Assembly (NCBI GenBank): GCA_037178625.1 | Contig: CM074131.1 | Span: 1,922,001-1,986,000 of the forward strand | Length of the DNA stretch: 64,000 nucleotides | Source of the DNA: Skeletonema tropicum | Lineage: Eukaryota; Bacillariophyta; Thalassiosirophyceae; Thalassiosirales; Thalassiosiraceae | Reading direction: 5' to 3' | Shown here: positions 33,464 through 43,399 of the stretch, in pieces | Position numbering within the stretch: position 1 is the stretch's first letter | Layout: each line of letters begins with the position of its first letter | Program-made: the position numbers and the translations under genes | Notes under the pieces: generated by a model | Told to the model about the DNA's origin: nothing | The model's database searches: none | The model's input: the letters and a program-made list of their open reading frames with translations, nothing else

Positions 33464-33975
33464 CTACTGGCGGGAACTAAATCGTACCTCGCCGCGGTAC
33501 GATTTATCAAATTTTACGCACAAAACACTAACAACATGAAAAGAGTCATAAATTCGGCCATGCTACTCGACGAAAATACATAGAGCGGTCTAAAAATAGA
33601 ATCCCAAACAGTATATATACATGATATGATGCAGAAGAGACTATAGTTCGTCGAGATGGAGCACCTATCGACAAATTTGGTACCAATAACTGCTATTTCG
33701 ATCTAGAATGACGCATGTCTACGGCATATCTGCATGCCTGTGCTGCTGCTGCTATGCGAGTATACTACCTACAACGTTGACCAGTGGTTCTATCGAAAGC
33801 TACTTGTCTATACTATCATATTATGGTCGATTATTTGGGATAGGCGTTGACATGGAGGCTCAGAACCATGATATTAGGGTGTAGAATGCGTCGTTTTTGT
33901 GTTTTGTTAGTGATTTGTGTGGAGATGTCTCCGTGGTACGATTTATTTCCGGTACGATTTAGTTCCCGCCAGTAG
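33464..33975. mobile_element. 512-bp MITE with perfect 25-bp inverted ends and CTGG duplication
   Basis: The left end 33464-33488 (CTACTGGCGGGAACTAAATC and 5 more bases) is the exact reverse complement of 33951-33975. CTGG lies immediately outside both ends (33460-33463 and 33976-33979), as expected of a target-site duplication. Each end also carries a second GGTACGATTTA copy (about 33498 and 33935). No coding capacity. It sits in the divergent promoter region between the Era gene and the 4,6-dehydratase gene, about 115 bases from either start codon. Confidence 0.88.
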
Positions 33976-34091
33976 CTGGCACTTTTTTGGCCTCCGCCTC
34001 GCCCGCCGCTGCAAAATTATCAATGCCAATGACTATTTGACTTCCAGACATTGAATAGAGGCATAATAATACATCGTCATAAGAAGCAACA

Positions 34092-35189
34092 ATGATTGAA
34101 TCATCCTTTGTACCCAACGAAGAAACAGACTACATCCCAAGGAATATCCTCCTAACGGGCGGGGCTGGTTTCATCGCCTCTCATGTGGCCATCCTCCTCG
34201 CGTCGAAGTACCCTTCATACAATGTAGTCGTCTACGACAAGCTCGACTACTGCTCCTGTCTCGCCAACCTTGAGGAAGTATCGCGCCTCAAGAACTTCAA
34301 ATTTGTCAAGGGAGACATCTGCAGCCCTGACCTCGTATCGTATGTTATGACCGAAGAGGACATTGATACCGTCATGCACTTTGCCGCCCAGACGCACGTG
34401 GACAACTCCTTCGGTAACTCTTTCAACTTCACCCAAAGCAACATCTATGGCACCCATGTCCTTCTCGAGGCAGCCAAAGTCCACAGAGGAATCAAGAAAT
34501 TCATTCATGTGTCTACGGATGAAGTTTATGGAGAGGGAGAAACCTTCGAAACCGACGCCATGACAGAAGAACACATTCTTGAACCTACCAACCCCTATGC
34601 CGCCACAAAAGCTGGGGCAGAGTTTTTGGTGAAATCGTACCACCGATCCTTTAAGCTTCCTTGCGTCATTACCCGTGGTAACAACGTCTATGGTCCTCAT
34701 CAATTTCCTGAAAAGTTGATTCCAAAGTTTACGAATCAACTCTTGCGTGGCTTGCCTGTCACTTTGCACGGGGATGGAAGCAACACACGTAACTTTCTTT
34801 ATGTGGAGGATGTGGCTCGTGCATTTGAAATCATTTTACACAAGGCCTCTCCGGGAATGATTCTTAATATTGGGGGGGACAATGAGATTAGCAACTTGGA
34901 CGTTGCGAAGAAGTTGGTTGAGATTCTCGGGTTCAAAGATAAGATGGATGAGTTGATCACATTCGTCCCAGACAGGAAATTTAATGACTTGAGGTACACT
35001 ATCAACAGTGGCAAATTACATTCGCTTGGGTGGACAGAACAGATGTCTTGGGAAGCTGGGTTGCATACCACAGTTGAGTGGTACAAGAAGTACACCGGAA
35101 GGTTTGGAAACATTGATGATGCTCTTGTTGCCCATCCTCGTATCGGCGTAGCTCCTGGGTCTGCGGTTACCAATATGGGTCCAGTGTAA
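34092..35189 (+). CDS. NDP-glucose 4,6-dehydratase (RmlB / plant RHM N-terminal type)
   Basis: An extended short-chain dehydrogenase that makes the 4-keto-6-deoxy sugar, the first step to rhamnose. Marks: NAD-binding 'ILLTGGAGFIASHVAILLAS', 'DICSPDLVSYVM', 'VMHFAAQTHVDNSFGNS', catalytic 'HVSTDEVYGEGE' (Thr-Asp-Glu, as in dehydratases rather than epimerases), 'NPYAATKAGAEFLVKSYH' (Tyr-xxx-Lys), 'RGNNVYGPHQFPEKLIPKF', and 'RNFLYVEDVARAF'. 365 residues in one exon with no presequence, so probably cytosolic. The frame is intact. UDP-glucose is the likelier substrate in an alga, but dTDP-glucose cannot be excluded. No fused epimerase/reductase half follows. Confidence 0.92.
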   Translation: MIESSFVPNEETDYIPRNILLTGGAGFIASHVAILLASKYPSYNVVVYDKLDYCSCLANLEEVSRLKNFKFVKGDICSPDLVSYVMTEEDIDTVMHFAAQTHVDNSFGNSFNFTQSNIYGTHVLLEAAKVHRGIKKFIHVSTDEVYGEGETFETDAMTEEHILEPTNPYAATKAGAEFLVKSYHRSFKLPCVITRGNNVYGPHQFPEKLIPKFTNQLLRGLPVTLHGDGSNTRNFLYVEDVARAFEIILHKASPGMILNIGGDNEISNLDVAKKLVEILGFKDKMDELITFVPDRKFNDLRYTINSGKLHSLGWTEQMSWEAGLHTTVEWYKKYTGRFGNIDDALVAHPRIGVAPGSAVTNMGPV

Positions 35190-36069
35190 GGAAAATTGGA
35201 TACATGATGTGGACAAGGTTAGTTAGCCTATCAATAGGCAACATCAACATAGTTGGGGATAGTCATGATTCATTCGTCGATTTTGCACAAAGCTGGGGTA
35301 TAGAAAAGTAATTTATAGAGGGGTTCTAACAAGGGGCACAAATAATACATTTACAGCAATTTACTTTGTTGGTGTCGTCCTTCTCCCTCGTTTCCGTCTG
35401 GTGTCTGATTTTCTTACAACAGCTTCCTTCCCCCTTCCCAAATAACCTGCCGGAGGCCTTAATTTCTGCGCAAGACCACCATTCGCAGCCTGCAGGTGAT
35501 AGAATGAGTCACCATTCACCATGGTCAATTTCCGATGTCCGATGTATGTCGCGTCGGTCCGGCCGTCTGTGTCCGAGTCATTTTCGCCCGCTGCCGAAAG
35601 GCGAAGAAAAACACACGCCACCCGAATCCCATCGAGCACAAAAATACATGATGAAGAGAAAATCCGAAGTCAACAAAAGCAAAAGATCTCAGCAGTGCTG
35701 TACACGCTGTTTGCCCCTCCAGTAGATCGAATTGAGCGCCTGGAAGTTGAAAGCGGGTGAGTAAGATATCAATATTCGGGTGTCGTGGGTTGCTGTCTCA
35801 TAGTAGTGATGGGGATTTGCGCATGTGTTCGTCATTTTTGCACTTGGCTGCACGCACGGGATGGCTTGACAACAAAAAATATTACTCCTATCCGGGTATC
35901 TCCGCCGATGAGGCGACTGCTCCCGACATGACATTATCTATTGTTTTCCTCATTTGTTGGATGTCTGCTGAAGAAATCTCAATCTAATCTGGCTCATTTT
36001 TATTATCAATTTGATCCCTTTACTTCCCTGTAGATTTACCACCACAAACAAAAAGACTGAAACAAAAAA
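35190..36069. other. Intergenic region with a doubtful minus-strand ORF
   Basis: A minus-strand reading from ATG at about 35524 to 35361 gives some 54 residues (MVNGDSFYHLQAANGGLAQK, basic C-terminus GRRTTPTK). It may be a small basic protein or chance. Overlapping plus-strand frames are about equally open. Nothing else was recognised. Confidence 0.3.
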
Positions 36070-39000
36070 ATGTCCAGAGGTAGCAACTTCGTCCCCAACT
36101 ACAATGATCTTCTAAAGAAGACAGAGCATTACGACAAAGATGAGCGGTACATGGCAATCTCTGATCTCTGCGAAGCTCTCAAACGGAACGCCGCCCACGC
36201 CAGCTCCGAAAGCAATAACAACGCTGCAGCTGCTTCATCATCCTCCACTACGCAGATCGATTCCCAGACGGAACGTCGCATTTGCAGTGCTGTACTTAGT
36301 CTCCTAGATGACTCATCCAATGATGTCCAGACAGTGGCTGTCAAAACTTTGGGTGTACTGCTCATGACTGTTCAAGAAGAACAAGTCAATGAAATTGCTG
36401 ATCGGATTTGCGGTCTAATGTTGGATCCCTCCAAAAGTGCCTTGCGAGACGTTTATGCCATTGGACTCAAGACGTTGGTTGAGACTGTGCCTGATGAAAT
36501 GGGGAATGCGGTTTGTCATCGCTTGAGTGGCCGTCTCGTCGATGGCATCCATACCAACTCCAATACATCTCCCAACTCTTCACCGTCAAGTGGTGATGAT
36601 AAAAACAGCGAAGAAATTGTCTTGGCTTGTCTCAATGTCCTCACTGATTTGTTAACGCGATTTGGATCTACATCCAACAGTATCAAAATACAGCACGAAC
36701 CATTGCTCAACGTGACCTTGTCGCAACTTGCTTCGCCCCGACCAATTGTACGCAAGCGTGCGGGAACTACCATTGGTGTTTTGGCTACAGTCATTTCTGA
36801 CACTCTACTCCACCGCCTTGTGGAGCGTCTACTTGATCAGATTGATCTAGCTTCCGGACTAGGCAAAGCTGGCAAAAAACGTGCTAAAATTGCACACAAA
36901 ACTGATGAAAGCAAAAGTTTGGCATCAAGTGATTTGAGATCTGCTGATACTCGCTCCTTGATTCGAACCATGTGCACAGTATCTGGAACGGTCGGTCATC
37001 GATTGAATCAGGGGCACATTGATCGCATCGTTCCCATCTTCTTGCGATTCTGCGACCCCGCTGATGCTGATGATGAAGATTATGACAGCGATGAACCCAT
37101 GGACTCGGATGATGTTATGGCTGGCATGGGTGAGGAGGCTGCTGCCGCCATGCAAATTGAATTGAGGGAGAGTTGTTTTGCTGGATTTGAATCATTTGTG
37201 CTACGCTGTCCTGCTTTGATTCGTCCTCATTTGGATCAGATTGTGTATTCTGCCCTTGCTTACATGAGATTTGACCCCAACTATACGTACGATGATGATG
37301 ACGACGATGCTGAAGTCGATGAAGAGGAAGAAGAGGAAATGGAAGAGGAGGAGGAAGAAGACGAGTACTCGACAGAAGATGATATGAGTGATGAGGATGA
37401 TGATAACAATTGGAAAGTCAGACGTAGCGCTATTCGTACCCTCACAGCAGTTGTTGAGGCCACAAAGCATGATCCCTCTAAGTTGTGGATTGATGAGTTT
37501 GCTTGGAGACAAAACTCCGAGAAAAAGACTACAGTAGCAGGTGCTCTTGTAAATCGTTTCAAGGAACGTGAAGAGAATTGCCGCGTTGATATCATCGAGT
37601 GCTTCACTCGCCTCCTTTCATACACTGTATCTGCCTCATCCGCTGGAGTGCTTGTGCTGGCATCTTGTACTTCGATGGATGATGACGCCCTTGCCGCATC
37701 TGGGGCTGTTGTAGTTGATCTAAGGGCAAACGTGTCATCTGCTATCGTGAAGGCAACTGAGAAGCAACTTAGTGCAAAGAAAGGAGGAGAGCGATCGAAG
37801 TCCTCGGCTATTGCGCTTCTATCTACCCTATGCCTTGCTCCGGGAGGAATCGGATCATCAGAACAAATCACTTCGGTATTTCGTCACGTGAAAACCATTC
37901 TCAATGCTGATGATGACGCAAACACGCGTCGGCACTCTGCTGTCAATAGCAAATCCCTCAAACTCGAGGCATTGTGTCTTGTTCGTATTATGCTCTCTTG
38001 CAAGAAACATGATGCTTCGGATATCAAAAATGCACTGCTCCCTATACTACTCTCGGATATTTGCAAATGCGTCCAGGAAGATTGGTATAAGGTGATTTCA
38101 GAGGCGTTGCGTGTGTTGGTGGAAATTCCAGGCCTACTGGTTCTTGGTTCTGCCACAAAGGCTGAGAAGGACGAAGTTGCTACCTCCCTCTTCGGTGCCA
38201 TCGAGCCACGATTGTCGGAGCACGACTTGGACCAGGAAATTAAGGAGTGTGCACTTTCAGCATCCGCATCCTTGCTTTCTGTCTTGCATGCATCTTTGAC
38301 TCCTGACCAAAAGAATAGAATCTTGACACTGCTGCTCGAGCGGCTGAAGAATGATACCACAAGAATCGCGGCAATCAAAACACTCTCCAAAATTGGAAGG
38401 GCAGCAAAATCAAGCGAGGATCTTGACCTAACTTCAGTGATGAACGAAGCGTTGGAGCAACTTGCTCTTCTTTTGCGACAACAGAGCCGTAGCCTAAAAC
38501 AGAGTGCCCTCGAGTGCATAGACACATTGGTTCTCTGCCTTCCTACGAGTGATGTTGACATGGACGAAGGTCTTTTTGACTCTGTGTTGATGGACCTAGG
38601 AGAAATCATTTCAGATACAGATCTTCATATTTGTCATTTAAGTTTATCGGCTTCAAACTCAGTTTTGAAAGCGCGCCCGTCGACAGGAGCTCTCGTCAAA
38701 AACCACGTGCTGCCTGCCTCTCTCGATCTGTCGAAGTCAGCATTGCTTCAAGATCCTGCCCTCGCCTCGCTATTGAATTTGCTAGAACAAATGATTGCTA
38801 GTGGCGCAATCGGATTTGATGAGCTGCATGAATTATTGGAAGGGCAAATGGCTGGCGATGGCTCCAAGGGAAGTAAGCAGGTCATTTCGAATTTGGCCCA
38901 GTGCATTGCAACTATTGCTGTTGCTTCGCCGTCGGCCAATCAAGAAACGGTCATAAGGAGCACTATCAGTGCTATAAAGCCAAGCAATACTGACGTGGCA

Positions 39001-40179
39001 GTGACGCAATTGAATCTGCTAGTATCCGGAAACTTCGGGCGTAAAGTTGATCTGAGCAAAATGAAAGGTGTTGCAGAGAGTATGCAAAAGATCTACTTCG
39101 AGTCTTTCGAGTCGTCGAATGAAGATATCAAGCATGCCGCGGCTCTCGCTCTTGGTCGAGCTTCTGTTGGGGCATTCGACCCATTTCTACCTGCTCTCCT
39201 CTCAGCTTTGGAAGGAAGCAGCGGCAAGAAGCAATATCTGCTTTTCTCTTCACTACGTGAGTTCATTCATTGCTACCGTGAAACTGAAGGCAGCGATCTC
39301 TCGTCCAGTGTACCTATGCTTCTCCCTCCACTTGAGATGAACTGCGGCAATGACGAGGAAGGGGTAAGGGCGATGGTAGCAGAATGTCTAGGTGCATTGG
39401 CTTGTCTCGAGCCAAAGGCTATCCTCCCTGTTCTGAAAAAACTTGCGACAGATGATTCCGACAAGAAAGTTCATATTCACTGGACTGTCGGGAACGCGGT
39501 TAAGTTTGCGATTGGTGGACAGATCAATCCAACCGAACTTGCGCCGTACATGCCTACCTTCATTGAATTGCTCAAAGAAGATGATCTTGCAGTGAAGAAT
39601 GTTGCTCTGCTCATGGTGTATTCTGCCGTGCACCACGCCCCCCAGCTTGTTGTTGGAATTATGAAAGAGCAAGTTCTTCCGCAACTCTATGAGCTTGCTC
39701 AGCTCAATATGGAAAGAAAGATTGATCTTGGTCCTTTCAAGCATACGGTCGATGATGCACTCCCGTTGCGTAAAGCAGCACTTAGTGTGTTCTCTACTTG
39801 CCTTGATAAATGTCCATCTAGCCTTGACATCCCTGCCTTTATGCCTGTTCTCGCCAAGGCTCTTGCTGATGTCGAAGATATTCAGCTGCAATCTCACCAA
39901 ATTGTTCACACTATGTGTGCACGTCATCCGATCCCCTTGGTGGCAGCGGCGGATTCGTTTGTGAAGCCGCTTGAGAAAACAGTCAACAAGAAGAAGGGAC
40001 AAAAGACTGGCACTGAACTCGAGCGCGTCTACGAGTGGATCAAGAGCGGACTTCGTGTGATGTTGGCTATCAGCAAGTTGGATGGTATTGCCGGTGCCAG
40101 AGATTTCATTGAATTTGTTGATCGTATCAAGAATTCAAGGCCTCATGCCCCGTTCCTGCAGGCTGTGGAGAATGAATGA
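36070..40179 (+). CDS. CAND1: CAND1/TIP120, cullin-associated NEDD8-dissociated protein
   Basis: A HEAT-repeat solenoid that exchanges substrate receptors on cullin-RING ubiquitin ligases. A single 1369-residue ORF. HEAT-like repeats run throughout, for example 'SNDVQTVAVKTLGVLLMTVQ', 'RPIVRKRAGTTIGVLATVIS', 'NNWKVRRSAIRTLTAVVEAT', 'LRQQSRSLKQSALECIDTLV' and 'DDLAVKNVALLMVYSAVHHA'. The family's C-terminal signature is present: 'GPFKHTVDDALPLRKAALSV', then 'DIQLQSHQIVHTMCARHP'. The acidic Asp/Glu tract at about residues 400-440 corresponds to the acidic loop of animal CAND1, expanded here. It is longer than human CAND1 (1230) because of Ser/Asn/Asp inserts. No frameshift. Confidence 0.95.
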   Translation: MSRGSNFVPNYNDLLKKTEHYDKDERYMAISDLCEALKRNAAHASSESNNNAAAASSSSTTQIDSQTERRICSAVLSLLDDSSNDVQTVAVKTLGVLLMTVQEEQVNEIADRICGLMLDPSKSALRDVYAIGLKTLVETVPDEMGNAVCHRLSGRLVDGIHTNSNTSPNSSPSSGDDKNSEEIVLACLNVLTDLLTRFGSTSNSIKIQHEPLLNVTLSQLASPRPIVRKRAGTTIGVLATVISDTLLHRLVERLLDQIDLASGLGKAGKKRAKIAHKTDESKSLASSDLRSADTRSLIRTMCTVSGTVGHRLNQGHIDRIVPIFLRFCDPADADDEDYDSDEPMDSDDVMAGMGEEAAAAMQIELRESCFAGFESFVLRCPALIRPHLDQIVYSALAYMRFDPNYTYDDDDDDAEVDEEEEEEMEEEEEEDEYSTEDDMSDEDDDNNWKVRRSAIRTLTAVVEATKHDPSKLWIDEFAWRQNSEKKTTVAGALVNRFKEREENCRVDIIECFTRLLSYTVSASSAGVLVLASCTSMDDDALAASGAVVVDLRANVSSAIVKATEKQLSAKKGGERSKSSAIALLSTLCLAPGGIGSSEQITSVFRHVKTILNADDDANTRRHSAVNSKSLKLEALCLVRIMLSCKKHDASDIKNALLPILLSDICKCVQEDWYKVISEALRVLVEIPGLLVLGSATKAEKDEVATSLFGAIEPRLSEHDLDQEIKECALSASASLLSVLHASLTPDQKNRILTLLLERLKNDTTRIAAIKTLSKIGRAAKSSEDLDLTSVMNEALEQLALLLRQQSRSLKQSALECIDTLVLCLPTSDVDMDEGLFDSVLMDLGEIISDTDLHICHLSLSASNSVLKARPSTGALVKNHVLPASLDLSKSALLQDPALASLLNLLEQMIASGAIGFDELHELLEGQMAGDGSKGSKQVISNLAQCIATIAVASPSANQETVIRSTISAIKPSNTDVAVTQLNLLVSGNFGRKVDLSKMKGVAESMQKIYFESFESSNEDIKHAAALALGRASVGAFDPFLPALLSALEGSSGKKQYLLFSSLREFIHCYRETEGSDLSSSVPMLLPPLEMNCGNDEEGVRAMVAECLGALACLEPKAILPVLKKLATDDSDKKVHIHWTVGNAVKFAIGGQINPTELAPYMPTFIELLKEDDLAVKNVALLMVYSAVHHAPQLVVGIMKEQVLPQLYELAQLNMERKIDLGPFKHTVDDALPLRKAALSVFSTCLDKCPSSLDIPAFMPVLAKALADVEDIQLQSHQIVHTMCARHPIPLVAAADSFVKPLEKTVNKKKGQKTGTELERVYEWIKSGLRVMLAISKLDGIAGARDFIEFVDRIKNSRPHAPFLQAVENE

Positions 40180-40547
40180 GTATGTATTGATTTACGAGAA
40201 TAAATGAGTAGGATACGTTGGAAGCTATTCTCTAAAGTAGTAGTAAAGCTCTGTTTACATCGAACATCCTGTGTTAATATGAATATGTGCGAGTTAATAT
40301 TATTATATGTCGAATGTAGCACGTATTTGCGACATCGTACTTCAAAAAAATATTTTAAACGGAAGATGACAGGTGCGAGCGTCATTCTATCTGTCTTGCC
40401 TCCGCCTCTGCAAGGGTACCATTGTCTCGTAATACCTCCACTGAGCATACTCACCTTTCTTTTCAGGCATTTTTTACCTTCCGCCGCAAAACAATGCCTG
40501 TCCGTGCCTAGAGGCATACTTAATCAATCGTCCAATAAGAAGCAACG

Positions 40548-41673
40548 ATGATTGAAGCGTTACAATCATTGTCGAAGGAGAAGGTCGCAACAAACTTCGA
40601 GTCTATTCCGTTCGCACCTGAGGAGCGACTGGTTCCAGCCGCTGCGATAGCATTATTCAACGAACTTCCTCTGTCATGTGCTTCAAAGGTATCTTCTTTC
40701 ATAAACAGTGAAGTTTTCTACGAGCGAGCGTGTTCCTCATTGGCCGTGCTTGGCTGTCGGAAACAAGAACATGGTCTGAGCTTCAAGAGGATGTACTTTG
40801 AAGTACAGGTCGAAGATCTTTTGAAACAGACGATAGCTCTCCCTCGGGGCATCGCTGAAAACATTTTCACGGTAAGTCGCAAGGTGTCTTCTTGCTTGTC
40901 TTGAGATCTACTAACGCTCACTACACACCCCATCTTAGCTAAAGTTGTCAGCCTGTTCACGCGACTTCCAACTCGACAAAGTATGTTGTCAACTGCCTAA
41001 CCTCAACCACCTTGATGTAAGGTTTGAGGCATCATCCAGTCATTTTCCTCTCGAGTGTGTACCATTAGCATTGAGTGGAGCGACCAACTTGGTCAGTCTT
41101 ACTCTGCAAGACTCAAACTTGACTGACGGCGATGTTGCAACAATGTTTGATAATGGCAGCTGCACGTATGACACCATTCTCGATCTGAATCTTTCACACA
41201 ATAGCATCACTTCGACTGGTTTGGCTGTCATTGTCACAGCCTTCCTCGCTTCACCCGAATCGGTATTATGTTCTTTAGAAATGATAGGCAACAAAATCGA
41301 CAGCGAAGGTGGTTCTGTGCTTGGGAAGAGTTTGGCAACAAATGAATCTTTGCTAACTCTTAATCTTCGATTGAATAATCTTGGTGATCTTGGTGGAAGC
41401 GCTTTGCTAGATTGCCTCTGGAACAACGCCACTCTGAGATATTTGAATCTATCAGGAAACAATCTTGCATCTAGTTCGGCGAATTCACTGGTAAAGATGT
41501 TAGAATCAAACGACTCACTCTCATTGGAGGCTGTCATTATCACATCGAATCCTTTCAGCGAGGAAGATGAAGAAGCAATCAAGTCGTGTGATAGGTGCTT
41601 TCTGGATGTAAGAGGAGGATCATCTCCCGAGCGACAGGAAATGTTTCTCGGAAAGAGTCTGATGCCTTTTTGA
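40548..41673 (+). CDS. Leucine-rich-repeat protein resembling DRC5/TCTE1
   Basis: Two exons, 40548-40871 and 40939-41673, joined in phase 0 by a 67-base intron (GTAAGT...TCTTAG), giving 352 residues. The N-terminal ~110 residues (ALFNELPLSCASKVSSFINS, ERACSSLAVLGC, SFKRMYFEVQVEDLL) recall the conserved N-terminal block of dynein regulatory complex subunit 5, which reads KRMFFE.HLE in animals. The C-terminal part has ribonuclease-inhibitor-type LRRs: 'LPNLNHLDVRFEA', 'LVSLTLQDSNLTD', 'ILDLNLSHNSITSTGLAVI', 'LLTLNLRLNNLGDLGGSALL' and 'LRYLNLSGNNLASSSANSL'. DRC5 is an axonemal nexin-link protein. The LRR call is firm; the DRC5 assignment is inferred from the N-terminal block. Confidence 0.65.
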
Positions 41674-41756
41674 CCAGAATAGCTTATTGTTACACTGCGA
41701 ACGCTAGGTTTGGTAACTGCTGCTTACTATAAGATTGTACTCGTCTAAAAGTAATA

Positions 41757-43046
41757 TCAAGATTGCATTGCGATGTCTGCATCTAGGGCGCTCTGAAGAG
41801 CTTCCTTTCCAGTATTAACCATTCGGATGGCGTTTCGAGAATAAAGAGTAATTCCACTGGCTTTTTCAATCCGTCCATTTCCAAGATCCAAATCAACGAT
41901 ACTCTTGGCCCCAGCTGCAGCATTAACCTGGTTCATTCGTAAAATATTGATTGATGTATGCGGTGCTCTTCGTTGGTAATTAGAAAGTGCCAATTCATCA
42001 TCTGTAAATGATTCCGCTTCTGCTTCGTGACCACCCATCTTGAGCATTGCACGGAGCCAACTCATTGGAGGGAGCTGACCATAAGACGGTCCGTCGATAG
42101 GCATGATACTGGATCTATCATAGGCGGGGTGAAAATGCACGAGTCCAAAAGAAGCATCGCCTCTATATAAGCAAAGGTATCTACCAACAATTTCCACCAC
42201 TGCAGCAAATCGAGCATGTGCTTCTGGGCTACTTCCTTGTCCAATTCCCGGTAAACTAAGCATGATTGAGCTCAAACTTTCATCTGCGGTTCCCGTCATC
42301 TCGCAGATGCAATTCCAAAAGACACTCATTGTCATGCATGCATCTGTTGTTGGAGAGAATCTGTACCCAACGGGTCCTGGTGTCACTCCGCGGTTTTCCA
42401 AGCCCACTGCAGAGATTGCGACTGACTTAGTGTAAGGGCAGGCTTCAAGATTGACAACAACTCGATCAATGAAGGACTGTAATGCAGCAGTCGTTTTTGC
42501 TTGATCAAAAGTTCCTTCGATTGCTCTATTTGCTGCGGCTGTCGCTACTTCCTCCTCGGTCCTTTCTTCAGTTTCGATCAGTAACGCTGGTCCAACCCCC
42601 TTACCTAAAACTGATACAGAAAATCTCTTAAGTTCTGGCAAATGATCCATCAGACGAGTTTGTGTTTTCAGCACAGTGAAATCCTCCGCAAATGCCAACA
42701 AGGCACTGATAGGAATCTCTTCCATGATCAAACAAGCTTTCTGCTGTCCATCTTGGTCTCCAAGTTCAGCCATTGTAGTCCACAAAGCGGCGTTGAAAGT
42801 TCCCACTTGATTGGCATCACATCCTAGCAATGGCACCCCTTCGATTTGTAAGTCACGTAGAAGGGCCTGGAACATGTTCGAGCGGCGCTCTTCATCCCAT
42901 TCTGCGGGGTTGTCATCGGAGAGACGAAGACCAGTGCGATGTTGCTGTTGCTTTTGTCTCACGATGCTACTACTTCTGATGGGAGATGGGCTGAATGCAG
43001 ATACTGCAGTAGTTGCAGCTGCAATGAGTAGTGGGCGGAACAACAT
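41757..43046 (-). CDS. DUF1415-like protein with plastid-type presequence
   Basis: A single 429-residue ORF. The N-terminus is a signal peptide ending in the diatom plastid motif (TTAVSAF/SPSPIRSSS). The core contains 'RVVVNLEACPYTKSVAISAV' (DUF1415 proteins carry a V..LNLCPFA-type motif), 'YLCLYRGDASFGLVHFHPAY', 'PPMSWLRAMLKMGGHE' and 'NYQRRAPHTSINILRMNQVN', the last matching the YxxRSPxPxxxxLR-type end of that family. The biochemical role is unknown. Relatives are found in bacteria and algae. The N-terminal 150 residues look family-specific. Confidence 0.6.
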   Translation of the reverse strand: MLFRPLLIAAATTAVSAFSPSPIRSSSIVRQKQQQHRTGLRLSDDNPAEWDEERRSNMFQALLRDLQIEGVPLLGCDANQVGTFNAALWTTMAELGDQDGQQKACLIMEEIPISALLAFAEDFTVLKTQTRLMDHLPELKRFSVSVLGKGVGPALLIETEERTEEEVATAAANRAIEGTFDQAKTTAALQSFIDRVVVNLEACPYTKSVAISAVGLENRGVTPGPVGYRFSPTTDACMTMSVFWNCICEMTGTADESLSSIMLSLPGIGQGSSPEAHARFAAVVEIVGRYLCLYRGDASFGLVHFHPAYDRSSIMPIDGPSYGQLPPMSWLRAMLKMGGHEAEAESFTDDELALSNYQRRAPHTSINILRMNQVNAAAGAKSIVDLDLGNGRIEKASGITLYSRNAIRMVNTGKEALQSALDADIAMQS

Positions 43047-43399
43047 GGTATGTATTGACGGGTGGATACTATCCTCTCGGCGACATCAGCTCATGTCATG
43101 GCGATGACGTCTTATCGTGGATTTTTTGATGTTTGATGTGCGGTGGGGTGTGATACCGTTCAGGCCGGAATTATTTTAAAAATCAGAAGCCAAAAAAAAA
43201 GATTCGTTCGTGATTCGTGTGTTCGTTCGTGATTCGTCAATCGACGTTCGTCGCATGCATTTTGCCTTCCTTTTTCCTGCACTTAGCTTTGCTGGCACAG
43301 CTGCTACAGCGTCACTACTACTTCTATTGTGCTATCATCGTTTGTTGATGGTCTGGATACGTTTTGTCTACACAGCGTCAATGAGGAACTGTTAGAATT

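Noticed and set aside
37201..37871. Long minus-strand ORFs under the CAND1 gene
   Set aside because: Antisense shadows of the Asp/Glu- and Ser-rich coding sequence; the plus frame is a complete conserved protein.
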